Assembly (NCBI GenBank): GCA_003141455.1
Contig: PLMA01000042.1
Location: forward strand, 1-64,000
DNA length: 64,000 nt
DNA from: Chloroflexota bacterium
GTDB lineage: Bacteria > Chloroflexota > Limnocylindria > Limnocylindrales > CSP1-4
Direction of reading: 5' to 3'
Numbering within the stretch: position 1 is the first letter of the stretch; every line of letters starts with the position of its first letter. The notes beneath the pieces were generated by a model. That model worked only from the letters and a program-made list of their open reading frames with translations. It had not been told where the DNA came from and made no database searches. Of the stretch, positions 49,300-57,846 are shown in pieces. The position numbers were made by a program, and so were the translations under genes.

Positions 49300-50769
49300 A
49301 TGCCTGTCAAGAACAAGGTCCAGCTGATCACCTACCCAGATTCGCTCGGCGGCACGCTCAAGAGCCTCGATCAGGCGCTGGCGAGCTGTTTCCCCGGCCT
49401 CTTCGAGGGCGGGATCCATATCCTCCCGCCGTTCCCGTCCTCAGGGGACCGGGGCTTCGCCCCGTTGACTTACCTGGAGATCGACCCCGCCTTCGGCTCC
49501 TGGGATGACATTCGCAGATTGGGTGCCCAGTACGACATCTTGCTGGATCTCATGATCAACCATGTTTCCGCGAGATCCCCCTTCTTCGCGGACTTCCTGG
49601 CGAAGGGCAGGGCGTCCGAGTGGGCCGACCTTTTCATTACCCTCGACAAGCTCTGGGAGGACGGCAATCCAGTCCAGCGGGACATCGACAAGATGTTTCT
49701 CAGACGGCCGCGGCCGTACTCGACGTATAGGGTGGGCTCGCCCGCCGTCGATGAGAAGGTCTGGACGACCTTCGGCAAACAGGACCCTTCCGAGCAGGTC
49801 GATCTCGACTGGAGGGCGCCCCAATTCCGGCGCCTCATCGTGGACTTCCTTGAGAGCTTCGCACGCCATGGCGTGCAGATCGTCAGGCTCGACGCGGTCG
49901 GTTACCTGGTCAAGAAACCCGGCACGAGCTGTTTCTTCGTCGAGCCGGAGATTCTTGAATTCATGCGCTGGATCGATGGAATGGCCGCACCAATGGGCAT
50001 CACGCTCCTGCCGGAGGTTCATGCGCGGCGGGCCGTTCAGGACCGCCTGTCACAGCAGGGCTACTGGACCTATGACTTCATCCTGCCGTACGCGATCCTC
50101 GAAGCCCTGGTCATCCGGTCTCCGCTACGGCTACGGCCATATCTCCTGTCACGGTCGGCCAGGCAGTTCACCATGCTCGACTGCCATGACGGGATCCCCG
50201 TGAAGCCCGACATGGATGGGTTGTACGCGCCCGAGGATGTTCGGCGCCTGGTGCGGACCTGCTTGGATCGGGGAGGGAACCTGAGCCTCGTTGTCTCACC
50301 AGAACATAAGGACCCCGATGGCTTCGACGTCCACCAGATCAGGGGCACTTACTACTCGCTTCTCGGTTGCGACGACGACGCCTACATCGCCGCCCGCGCC
50401 ATTCAGTTCTTTGTCCCCGGCGTGCCCCAGGTCTACTACGTGGGGCTTCTGGCAGGTCAGAACGACGAAGAGGCGGTCAGCCGCAGCGGCGATGGCAGGG
50501 AGATCAATCGTCACAACTTCAGCATGGAAGAGATCAGCGCCGCGGCCAACAAGGACGTTGTCCGGCGCCTCGACCGCCTTATCCGCCTGCGAAACAGGCA
50601 CCCCGCTTTTGACGGTGAGTTCCGAGTCCTCGACTCGGACGACAGCAGGCTGCGCCTGGCCTGGTCGAAGGGCGGGGAGGATTGCGTACTGGACGTCGAC
50701 TTCGTCTCGATGCATTCCGGCGTGGAGTGCGTCGACGCCCACGGTCACGTCGAGCACGTCATTCTCTAG
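49300..50769 (+). CDS. GH13_18 sucrose phosphorylase-family glycoside phosphorylase
   Basis: KNKVQLITYPDSLGGTLKSL, GGIHILPPFPSSGDRGFAPLTYLEIDPAFGSWDDI, RLDAVGYLVKKPGTSCFF (nucleophile), LPEVHARR (acid/base), DCHDGIPV, VPGVPQVYYVGLLAGQND. Confidence 0.88.
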   Translation: MPVKNKVQLITYPDSLGGTLKSLDQALASCFPGLFEGGIHILPPFPSSGDRGFAPLTYLEIDPAFGSWDDIRRLGAQYDILLDLMINHVSARSPFFADFLAKGRASEWADLFITLDKLWEDGNPVQRDIDKMFLRRPRPYSTYRVGSPAVDEKVWTTFGKQDPSEQVDLDWRAPQFRRLIVDFLESFARHGVQIVRLDAVGYLVKKPGTSCFFVEPEILEFMRWIDGMAAPMGITLLPEVHARRAVQDRLSQQGYWTYDFILPYAILEALVIRSPLRLRPYLLSRSARQFTMLDCHDGIPVKPDMDGLYAPEDVRRLVRTCLDRGGNLSLVVSPEHKDPDGFDVHQIRGTYYSLLGCDDDAYIAARAIQFFVPGVPQVYYVGLLAGQNDEEAVSRSGDGREINRHNFSMEEISAAANKDVVRRLDRLIRLRNRHPAFDGEFRVLDSDDSRLRLAWSKGGEDCVLDVDFVSMHSGVECVDAHGHVEHVIL

Positions 50770-50788
50770 ACCCGACCTTGCGAGGGAG

Positions 50789-50865
50789 TGGTGGGCGATA
50801 CTGGACTCGAACCAGTGACCTCGCGGATGTGAACCGCGCGCTCTAACCAGCTGAGCTAATCGCCC
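50789..50865 (-). tRNA. tRNA-Val (anticodon CAC), CCA encoded
   Basis: Minus strand GGGCGATTAGCTCAGCTGGTTAGAGCGCGCGGTTCACATCCGCGAGGTCACTGGTTCGAGTCCAGTATCGCCCACCA folds as a cloverleaf; 7-nt anticodon loop TTCACAT. Confidence 0.95.
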
Positions 50866-50963
50866 ACCGAACGTGGCGCCTTGCGCGCCGGAGGCCGATT
50901 ATAGCGATCCGCCGCCCGCCGCCGGGATCGGCCCGCACCACTTGACCCGCGTCCATTCGCCCC

Positions 50964-51275
50964 TCAGACCTTGACGCCGGGCCAACGCGCTTCCGCTTCC
51001 TCGGGCGAGACACCATCCACCACGATCAGCTTGCGCCGACCCGTCGCGCCCGCGACCATCTGGACCGAGGTGCGTGCCACGTCCAGCTCGTCGGCCAGGA
51101 GACGTAGCAAGGCCGCGTTGGCCGCCCCATCGACCGCCGGCGCGGCGACGCGGACCTGCAGCACGCCATCATCGGAGACGCCGTCAACGCGGTCCGCGCC
51201 TGCGCGCGGTGTCAGACGCACGGCGAACCTGACCGAGGCGGGCGAACGATCCGCGGAGCGGAAGCCTGGACGCAT
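50964..51275 (-). CDS. DUF167 (YggU-family) protein
   Basis: FAVRLTPRAGADRVDGVSDDGVLQVRVAAPAVDGAANAALLRLLADELDVARTSVQMVAGATGRRKLIVVDG. Confidence 0.88.
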   Translation of the reverse strand: MRPGFRSADRSPASVRFAVRLTPRAGADRVDGVSDDGVLQVRVAAPAVDGAANAALLRLLADELDVARTSVQMVAGATGRRKLIVVDGVSPEEAEARWPGVKV

Positions 51276-51322
51276 CGCGTGATTATCCCCTCCGGCCCGC
51301 CGCCCGCGACGATGCACGTTGC

Positions 51323-52138
51323 CTATCTCCCCTGGCGGTCCTGCGCGCCGGGACGCGCATCGGGGCCGGGCCGCGCGTCAGGGCCCTGACGCTGCCCGAA
51401 GAGCGCCCGACCTACACGAATGACCGTCGCCCCCTCCTCCACCGCGACCGAGTAATCGTCCGACATACCCATCGAGAGCCCAGGCCTGAGTGCCGGCTCC
51501 TCAGCTCGCAAGCGCACCGACAGCTCACGCAGGCGGGCGAAGGTTGGGCGCGCCTCCTCCGGGGAATCGACGAGCCGCCCAACCGTCATGAGTCCCAGCA
51601 ACGACAGGTTCGGCAAGCTCGCGAGTCCCGACAGCTCCGCCTCGAGCGCCTCAGGGAGAAGGCCCACCTTCGCCGCGTCTCGGTCGACGTTTACCTGCAG
51701 GTAGACGCCGAGAGCCGCTGAGCGCGCTTCTCCGGCCGAATCTGCTCGCGGCGCCCCGGGGGTCGTGACGATCTCGCCCGCCAGCCGATCTAGCCTGCGG
51801 GCCAGCTCGGTCGAGTCGACCGATTCGATCACCTCGAACAGCTCGACCGCTCGGCGAGCCTTGTTCGATTGAAGCGGGCCGATCAGATGCCAGTGCGCGC
51901 CCGGTACGTTGGGCGCCTTGGACTCGGCCTCTTGAACGCGGTTCTCGCCCAACAGGGTCAGGCCGGCCGCAACGGCCGCCACGAGGCGATCGGCGCCGAC
52001 GAGCTTGGATACTGCTACGAGCTGCACGCCGGCCGGGTCGCGCCCCGCCCGACCGCATGCCTCGGCCACGGCTTCCAGGACGCGCGACCGCGCCGCGCGC
52101 AATTCGGCGATCGCGCCGGGATCGGGCAGAGTGGCCAA
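51323..52138 (-). CDS. yggS: YggS-family pyridoxal-phosphate homeostasis protein
   Basis: VQLVAVSKLVGADRLVAAVAAGLTLLGENRVQEAESKAPNVPGAHWHLIGPLQSNKARRAVELFEVIESVDSTELARRLDR, LSMGMSDDYSVAVEEGATVIRVGRALFG. Confidence 0.93.
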   Translation of the reverse strand: MATLPDPGAIAELRAARSRVLEAVAEACGRAGRDPAGVQLVAVSKLVGADRLVAAVAAGLTLLGENRVQEAESKAPNVPGAHWHLIGPLQSNKARRAVELFEVIESVDSTELARRLDRLAGEIVTTPGAPRADSAGEARSAALGVYLQVNVDRDAAKVGLLPEALEAELSGLASLPNLSLLGLMTVGRLVDSPEEARPTFARLRELSVRLRAEEPALRPGLSMGMSDDYSVAVEEGATVIRVGRALFGQRQGPDARPGPDARPGAQDRQGR

Positions 52139-52150
52139 AGCGACGAGGGC

Positions 52151-53431
52151 CTAGTCCCTCTCCTCCAGCGGAGGCCGGCGGAGGAAGCTCGGGATCTCCA
52201 GGTCCCTGTCGTCGTAAGTCCGGTGTGTCGACTGCATGTCCGGCGTGGGTCGGTGAGTCGGGGTCGACTGGGCCACCTTGACCGGAACCGGAACCGGCTG
52301 GCGCTCCGGAATGCCGACCGGACCGTAAGTCTGGACGCGGGTGTGGGACGGGACCGGATCGCCCGGGTTCTGCCGTGGCCGCTCCAGCTCGTGAAGGAAG
52401 TCCACTCCGTCGTAGCGCGAGCTGTGGACCTCCACCGGAGTCCGCTGATCCGCCTCGAAGCGCGAAGACTCGCGCTTGTGGCTGGGGTCGAAGCCCGTGG
52501 CGATGACGGTGATCAAGACCTCGTCCGCCAGATGCCCGTCCAGGCTCGTGCCGAAGATGATGTTCGCCTCCTGGTCCGCCACGGAACGGATCTCGTCCGC
52601 AGCTTCCGTCACCTCGAAGAGGCTGAGGTTGGCCGATCCGGCGATGTTGAACAGGATTCCCTGGGCGCCGTTGATGTTGACCTCGAGGAGCGGGCTGGCG
52701 ATTGCCTGGCGCACGGCCTCCAGGGCCCGGTTGTCGCCGCTCGCTCGGCCGATCCCCATCAACGCCGAGCCGGCGTCCTTCATGATCGCCCGAACGTCGG
52801 CGAAGTCGAGGTTGATGATGCCCGGGACGGTGATGATGTCGCTGATCCCCTGAACGCCCTGGCGCAGCACGTCATCGACGTACCGGAACGCCTCGATGAT
52901 CGACGTGTTCTTCTGGACCACATCACGAAGGCGGTCGTTGGGGATGGTGATCAGGGTGTCGACCTTGTCCCTGAGTTCCTCGGCCGCCCTCTCGGCGACC
53001 ATCTTGCGGCGAGCGCCCTCGAAGCTGAACGGCTTGGTGACCACGCCGATCGTCAGCGCACCAAGCTCCTTGGCGATCTCGGCCACGATCGGGGCAGCGC
53101 CAGAGCCAGTGCCGCCGCCCAGTCCGGCCGTGATGAAGACCATGTCCGAATCGCGCAGCGCCTCGGTGATCTTCTCGGAGTCCTCCTCGGCCGCCCTCTG
53201 ACCGATAGAGGCGTCGCCTCCGGCGCCCAGGCCACGCGTGATCTTGTCGCCGATCCGGATCTTGTGAGGAGCATCCGACTGAAGGAGCGCCTGCGCGTCC
53301 GTGTTGAGGGCGATGAATTCCACCCCCATCATCTCGGCCTGGATCATTCGATTGACGGCGTTGCTACCGCCGCCGCCTACGCCGATCACACGGATCAGCG
53401 CAAAGTTCTCGGAATCGGACCGTAGCGGCAT
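52151..53431 (-). CDS. ftsZ: Cell division protein FtsZ
   Basis: [55 protein letters not shown]-terminal tip LEIPSFLRR. Confidence 0.97.
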   Translation of the reverse strand: MPLRSDSENFALIRVIGVGGGGSNAVNRMIQAEMMGVEFIALNTDAQALLQSDAPHKIRIGDKITRGLGAGGDASIGQRAAEEDSEKITEALRDSDMVFITAGLGGGTGSGAAPIVAEIAKELGALTIGVVTKPFSFEGARRKMVAERAAEELRDKVDTLITIPNDRLRDVVQKNTSIIEAFRYVDDVLRQGVQGISDIITVPGIINLDFADVRAIMKDAGSALMGIGRASGDNRALEAVRQAIASPLLEVNINGAQGILFNIAGSANLSLFEVTEAADEIRSVADQEANIIFGTSLDGHLADEVLITVIATGFDPSHKRESSRFEADQRTPVEVHSSRYDGVDFLHELERPRQNPGDPVPSHTRVQTYGPVGIPERQPVPVPVKVAQSTPTHRPTPDMQSTHRTYDDRDLEIPSFLRRPPLEERD

Positions 53432-53682
53432 TCCTGATCCTCCGGTGGCTCTCCGGCTGATGTTTGTCGTTCGGTCCGGCCCCCCCGAGATTGGTAGAGC
53501 GCTAGCGCGTAACGGGGCTGGCTCGGATGTCGACAGTATACGCCGGAACTGCGCAATTGGGGCCGCATATCGCACACCGAAACGCAGTCTTCATGAAGGA
53601 CGTGCGAACATGCGTTCGCCGTTTGGCGCCGGAGAGGCCTCAAATGGGCGATCTTCCGGATTCGCCCTCTCCGGGACCGTCC

Positions 53683-54087
53683 TCAGCCCGGCAGGAAGGT
53701 CAGTCTCACGGCTCGGTAGGCGTTGTCCGAGTTCGGGTCCAGAAGGGCGATCGACTGCCACGTGCCCAGGGTCAACCGGCCCGAAACGACCGGCACGGTG
53801 AGCGACGGAGGTGCCACCAGCGGCACCAGGTGATCCGCTCCGTGGCCGGGCGTCCCGTGGCGATGGACCCACCGATCGTCCCGTGGCAGGAGCCGGTCCA
53901 GGACCGCCATCAGATCCGCATCGGAGCCCGAACCCAGTTCGACGACGACGATCCCGGCGGTGGCGTGGGGCACGAAGACGACCAGAAGCCCGTCGCCCTC
54001 GCCGGCCACGAACTCCTGGCAGGCGTCGGTCAAGTCAAAGAGCCCACGGCGGCGCCCGGTCTGGATCGACAGTTCGGCGGTCTTCAT
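53683..54087 (-). CDS. YjbQ-family (UPF0047) protein
   Basis: LLVVFVPHATAGIVVVELGSGSDADLMAVLDRLLPRDDRWVHRHGTPGHGADHLVPLVAPPSLTVPVVSGRLTLGTWQSIALLDPN. Confidence 0.88.
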   Translation of the reverse strand: MKTAELSIQTGRRRGLFDLTDACQEFVAGEGDGLLVVFVPHATAGIVVVELGSGSDADLMAVLDRLLPRDDRWVHRHGTPGHGADHLVPLVAPPSLTVPVVSGRLTLGTWQSIALLDPNSDNAYRAVRLTFLPG

Positions 54088-54126
54088 CGCGTCGCGCTCT
54101 CGTGGGGCCCCGTCGGATCCGCGCTC

Positions 54127-55359
54127 TTACGGAAGGAGATGACCCAGGCCGTCTCTGACACGCCCCAGCAGGCCCGAGGCGGGAGCCGACTCGAAGCGCG
54201 TGGCCTCGCCGGACTCCAGTGCCTTGGCGCCCCAGTAGAGCAAGCCGATGGCCGTGCTGTAGGCCGGGTTGAGGATGTTGTCCGTCAGCCCGCCGATGCC
54301 GGTCGGGCCGGCCACACGGACGGGCATGTCCATGACCTCCCGACCGAGCGCGGCCGCGCCTGCCAGCTGAGCGGCACCGCCGGTCAGCACCACGCCGGCA
54401 GGGAGTATCCCGTCGCCCGCGGCACGGATCTCCGCCCGGAGCATCTCGAACATCTCACGCATTCGGGCTTCGATGATGCGGGCGATGTCGAGGCGGCTTA
54501 TCGTCCGCCCGGCCGCCTCGCCGAGAATCGAGACGCTAATCAGATCGTCGTCGGCGACGGTCGATAGATCGCAGCTGCCGTGCTGGATCTTGAGCTCCTC
54601 GGCTATCTCCAGGCTGGTCTTGAGGCCGATGGCCAGGTCGTTGGTGACGTTGTTGCCGCCGACCGGCAGGACGATCGTCTTGAACGGAGAGCCGTCGAGG
54701 AACAGGGCCAGATCTATCGTGCCGGCGCCGATGTCGGCCACGGCAACGCCCAGGTCCCGCTCCGTGTCCGACAGGACGCACTCAGCCGAAGCGAGCGAGG
54801 CCGCCACGAGCTCGTCGATCTTGACGTTGGCGGCCTGGACGCACTTGGCCAGGTTCCGGACCGCGGTCGCGCCGGCGGTCACGATGTGGGTCTCGATCTC
54901 GAGGCGGATGGCGCTCATTCCGAGCGGGTCCTTGACCCCCTCCTGGCCATCGACGATGAAACCGCGGGGCAGCACGTGCAGGACTTCCCGGTTCGAGGGG
55001 ATCGAGACGGCCCGAGCGACCTCCAGGGCGCGGTTGACGTCCTCGCGGTTGACCTCGTGCCGGTGGCCGCTGACGGCCACGGCTCCGCGCGAGTTCTGGC
55101 TCTCGACGTTCTGTCCGCCGACACCGACGAAAGCCCGATCGATCTGATATCCGGAGAGCCGCTCCGAGTGGTCTACCGCCCCGGCGATGGAGCGGACCGT
55201 CTGGTCGATGTTGACCACAACGCCCCGCCGGATCCCGATAGCGGGCACGACCCCCTTGCCGACGATGGTCAGGCTGCCATCTCGGGCCACCTCTCCAATG
55301 AGAGCGCAGACCTTGCTGGTGCCTACATCGATACCGACGAGCACTGCTTCGCGTTCCAC
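54127..55359 (-). CDS. ftsA: Cell division protein FtsA
   Basis: VLVGIDVGTSKVCALIGEV, GVVVNIDQTVRSIAGAVDHSERLSGYQIDRAFVGVGGQNVES, VADIGAGTIDLALF, GVVLTGGAAQLAGAAALGREV. Confidence 0.95.
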   Translation of the reverse strand: MEREAVLVGIDVGTSKVCALIGEVARDGSLTIVGKGVVPAIGIRRGVVVNIDQTVRSIAGAVDHSERLSGYQIDRAFVGVGGQNVESQNSRGAVAVSGHRHEVNREDVNRALEVARAVSIPSNREVLHVLPRGFIVDGQEGVKDPLGMSAIRLEIETHIVTAGATAVRNLAKCVQAANVKIDELVAASLASAECVLSDTERDLGVAVADIGAGTIDLALFLDGSPFKTIVLPVGGNNVTNDLAIGLKTSLEIAEELKIQHGSCDLSTVADDDLISVSILGEAAGRTISRLDIARIIEARMREMFEMLRAEIRAAGDGILPAGVVLTGGAAQLAGAAALGREVMDMPVRVAGPTGIGGLTDNILNPAYSTAIGLLYWGAKALESGEATRFESAPASGLLGRVRDGLGHLLP

Positions 55360-55523
55360 TCGCTCCCGTCCTCGGTTAGGGCCTCAAGATCGAGGCGTTG
55401 CTACTGTTGACCGGCCGACGGCACCTGTCGAATTCGGACTCATTGTCAAGGCTAACCGACCCGGGGGAGACCGGGCAACCCGACCGCGCAGGCCGCACTC
55501 GGCGCGGCAGCGGCAGCGGCAGC

Positions 55524-56687
55524 CTAGCGAAGCGTGACAGTGTCGATGTGGTTCTCGCTTATGTCGGAGACGAGCCGGACCCAAGCCACCTTCGCCTCGC
55601 CCCACTGATACAGGGCCGATCGCAGATCCCGCACCTGGGTTGGGATGACAGTCACTTTCCGGACGGTAGGGGCGTAGAAGCCGAACTGGGCCACCCAGCC
55701 CGACGGCCCGGAGGTGAGCGTGAAGCCGTTGTCGTCGTCGAGGACGACTGCCAGCGCAGCGGCGTTGCTGCCGACGTCGGCCGGTGTCAGGCCGCCGATG
55801 CGGTAGCCGGCGTCCAGACTGATCGGGTCGATGACGCTGCCCAAGCCCAGGCCCGCGTCGCTGGAACGGCGATCGTAGACCACGGGCAGGGCAAGGGCCT
55901 CGGGACCGCGGCTGGCGTTCGGATCGGCGGTTGGGGCAGGCGCCAGCGACGGAACCAGCGACAGGTTGGCGGTGGGGGTTGCCGGCGGCTGCGGTGACGG
56001 CGATGGCGTCGCCTTGACCGCCTTGGTGGGCGTGGCCTTGGGATTCCTCGTCGGCGTGGGCTTGGGTTTGGGGGTCGGCGTGGGTTTGGGGGTAGGCGTG
56101 GGCGTCGGACTCGGGGTCGCCTTGGGAGTCGGGCTTTCGCCGGACGGCGCTTCCCCGGAGGCGGTCTCCTCCGGGGTCGGACTCGCGGCCAGCTCGGTCG
56201 GTACCGGCAGCGGCCCGGCCGACGAGGCTATCGGATTCCCGGCCGGGTCTACGAGCCCGAAGAGGAGCCCGTCCTGATCTACGGCGTAGCGCCGATCCCC
56301 GATCGCCCAGATGATCCTGGGCTCCCGCTCAACCACCGTCACGACGATCGTGGACGGGAGAACGACCTGGACGCTGGCCGACCTGACGGCCGGCAGCCGG
56401 ACGAGCTGCTCGGCCGCTCGATCCGTCTGGATCCTGAACAGGTTGGGCGTGTCGGCCACGCCGACGATCGACCCCACGATCTCCTCGCTCGTGAACCTGG
56501 CCCCGTGGATCTCCAGAGTCCGGGCGTCGAATGCCGGGGCAGCGCTCACCGCCAACAGACCAGCGGCGCAGGCGACCATCACCAGGCCGGCGAGAACCTG
56601 AACCCATCGCAGGGGCGGCCCGGTTCGCCGGACGCGCGTGCGCCGGACCTGCGATCCGGAGCGGCGGAACGGCTGACTCCGATTCAT
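55524..56687 (-). CDS. ftsQ: Cell division protein FtsQ/DivIB with a Pro/Thr-rich insertion
   Basis: N-terminal TM, POTRA-like FDARTLEIHGARFTSEEIVGSIVGVADTPNLFRIQTDRAAEQLVRLPAVRSASVQVVLPSTIVVTVVEREPRIIWAIGDRRYAVDQDGLLF; lies between ddl and ftsA. Confidence 0.85.
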   Translation of the reverse strand: MNRSQPFRRSGSQVRRTRVRRTGPPLRWVQVLAGLVMVACAAGLLAVSAAPAFDARTLEIHGARFTSEEIVGSIVGVADTPNLFRIQTDRAAEQLVRLPAVRSASVQVVLPSTIVVTVVEREPRIIWAIGDRRYAVDQDGLLFGLVDPAGNPIASSAGPLPVPTELAASPTPEETASGEAPSGESPTPKATPSPTPTPTPKPTPTPKPKPTPTRNPKATPTKAVKATPSPSPQPPATPTANLSLVPSLAPAPTADPNASRGPEALALPVVYDRRSSDAGLGLGSVIDPISLDAGYRIGGLTPADVGSNAAALAVVLDDDNGFTLTSGPSGWVAQFGFYAPTVRKVTVIPTQVRDLRSALYQWGEAKVAWVRLVSDISENHIDTVTLR

Positions 56688-56694
56688 CGCGGGC

Positions 56695-57846
56695 TCAGCG
56701 AGGCAGATCGGCCGTGGTCAGCCGCCTCCGGACGCGTCCGGCATGGCGCTGCTCGGCCAGTTCCACGATCCGCAGGCAGACGGCCCCGAATCCGCCCAGC
56801 CCCGAGGCCGCCACCTGCGGGAAGAGGCTGATCGGCGTGAAGCCCGGGACCGTGTTGATCTCGTTCAGATACAGCTCGTCGCCGGCCAGCAGGAAGTCGA
56901 CGCGGGCGAAACCCTCGCATCCGATGGCCCGATATGCCTTCAGCGCCGTCTCCCGTATCCGTCGGCCGAGGGCCTCATCGACGTCGGCGTGGATCGTCGT
57001 CTCCGAGACGCCGTCGCTGTACTTGGCGACATAGTCGTAGAACTCACGCCCCGGGAAGACCTCGCCCGGGCCGAAGACATCGAGAGCCTGCGGGTCGTTG
57101 CCGAGGACGGCCACTTCGAGCTCTCGCGGGTGGTCGAGGTAGCGCTCGACGATGACCAGGGTGTCGAAGCGGAAAGCCTCGTCGAGGCATCGGTCTCTCT
57201 CGTCTGGGGTGTGAGCAATCGACATCCCGACCGAAGAACCCATCCGCGCCGGCTTCATCATCAGCCGGCTCTCCCCACAACTTTCGGAGAAGGCGGAGAG
57301 GCCTTCGAGAGCGCCCCGGCGGTCGACCGCCCAGCGGGCGGCGGTGACCTCCGTCCAGTCGACCACCTTGATGCCGAGGCCTCGCACGAGCCGCTTGTAG
57401 AGCGCCTTGTCCATGCCCACCGCCGAGGCCGCGACCCCGGCACCCGTATAGGGCAGGTCGTACGCCTCGAGCAGGGCCTGGATGGTCCCGTCCTCGCCGA
57501 AGGGGCCGTGGAGGGCCGGGAAGACGACCGGCAAAGGCTCGCCGCCGGCGATCCACTCGAGGGCCTGGGCCGGGGTTCTGGGGCCTTCCGCCGCGAGCGA
57601 GCGCGGGTTGTCGAAGGCTCCCGGGCGCGGCCGGCCCGATGCTGCGGCGGCCGGCATGGACCACCAGCCGTTCAGCAGGTCGATGTACACGCGCTCGACC
57701 GACAGTCCGGCATCTGCCAGCGCGTCTGCGATGGCCCAGCCCGAGACGACGGAGACGTCGTGCTCGGCTGAGGGTCCGCCCAGCACCACGACTACGCTCT
57801 TCGGGCGTGCAGTGGCTGCCCTCTCCGAACCGTTCCCGCTCGTCAT
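56695..57846 (-). CDS. ddl: D-alanine--D-alanine ligase
   Basis: VVVVLGGPSAEHDVSVVSGWAIADAL, FPALHGPFGEDGTIQALLEAYDLPYTGAGVAASAVGMDKALYKRLVRGLGI, YLNEINTVPGFTPISLFPQVAASG. Confidence 0.95.
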   Translation of the reverse strand: MTSGNGSERAATARPKSVVVVLGGPSAEHDVSVVSGWAIADALADAGLSVERVYIDLLNGWWSMPAAAASGRPRPGAFDNPRSLAAEGPRTPAQALEWIAGGEPLPVVFPALHGPFGEDGTIQALLEAYDLPYTGAGVAASAVGMDKALYKRLVRGLGIKVVDWTEVTAARWAVDRRGALEGLSAFSESCGESRLMMKPARMGSSVGMSIAHTPDERDRCLDEAFRFDTLVIVERYLDHPRELEVAVLGNDPQALDVFGPGEVFPGREFYDYVAKYSDGVSETTIHADVDEALGRRIRETALKAYRAIGCEGFARVDFLLAGDELYLNEINTVPGFTPISLFPQVAASGLGGFGAVCLRIVELAEQRHAGRVRRRLTTADLPR

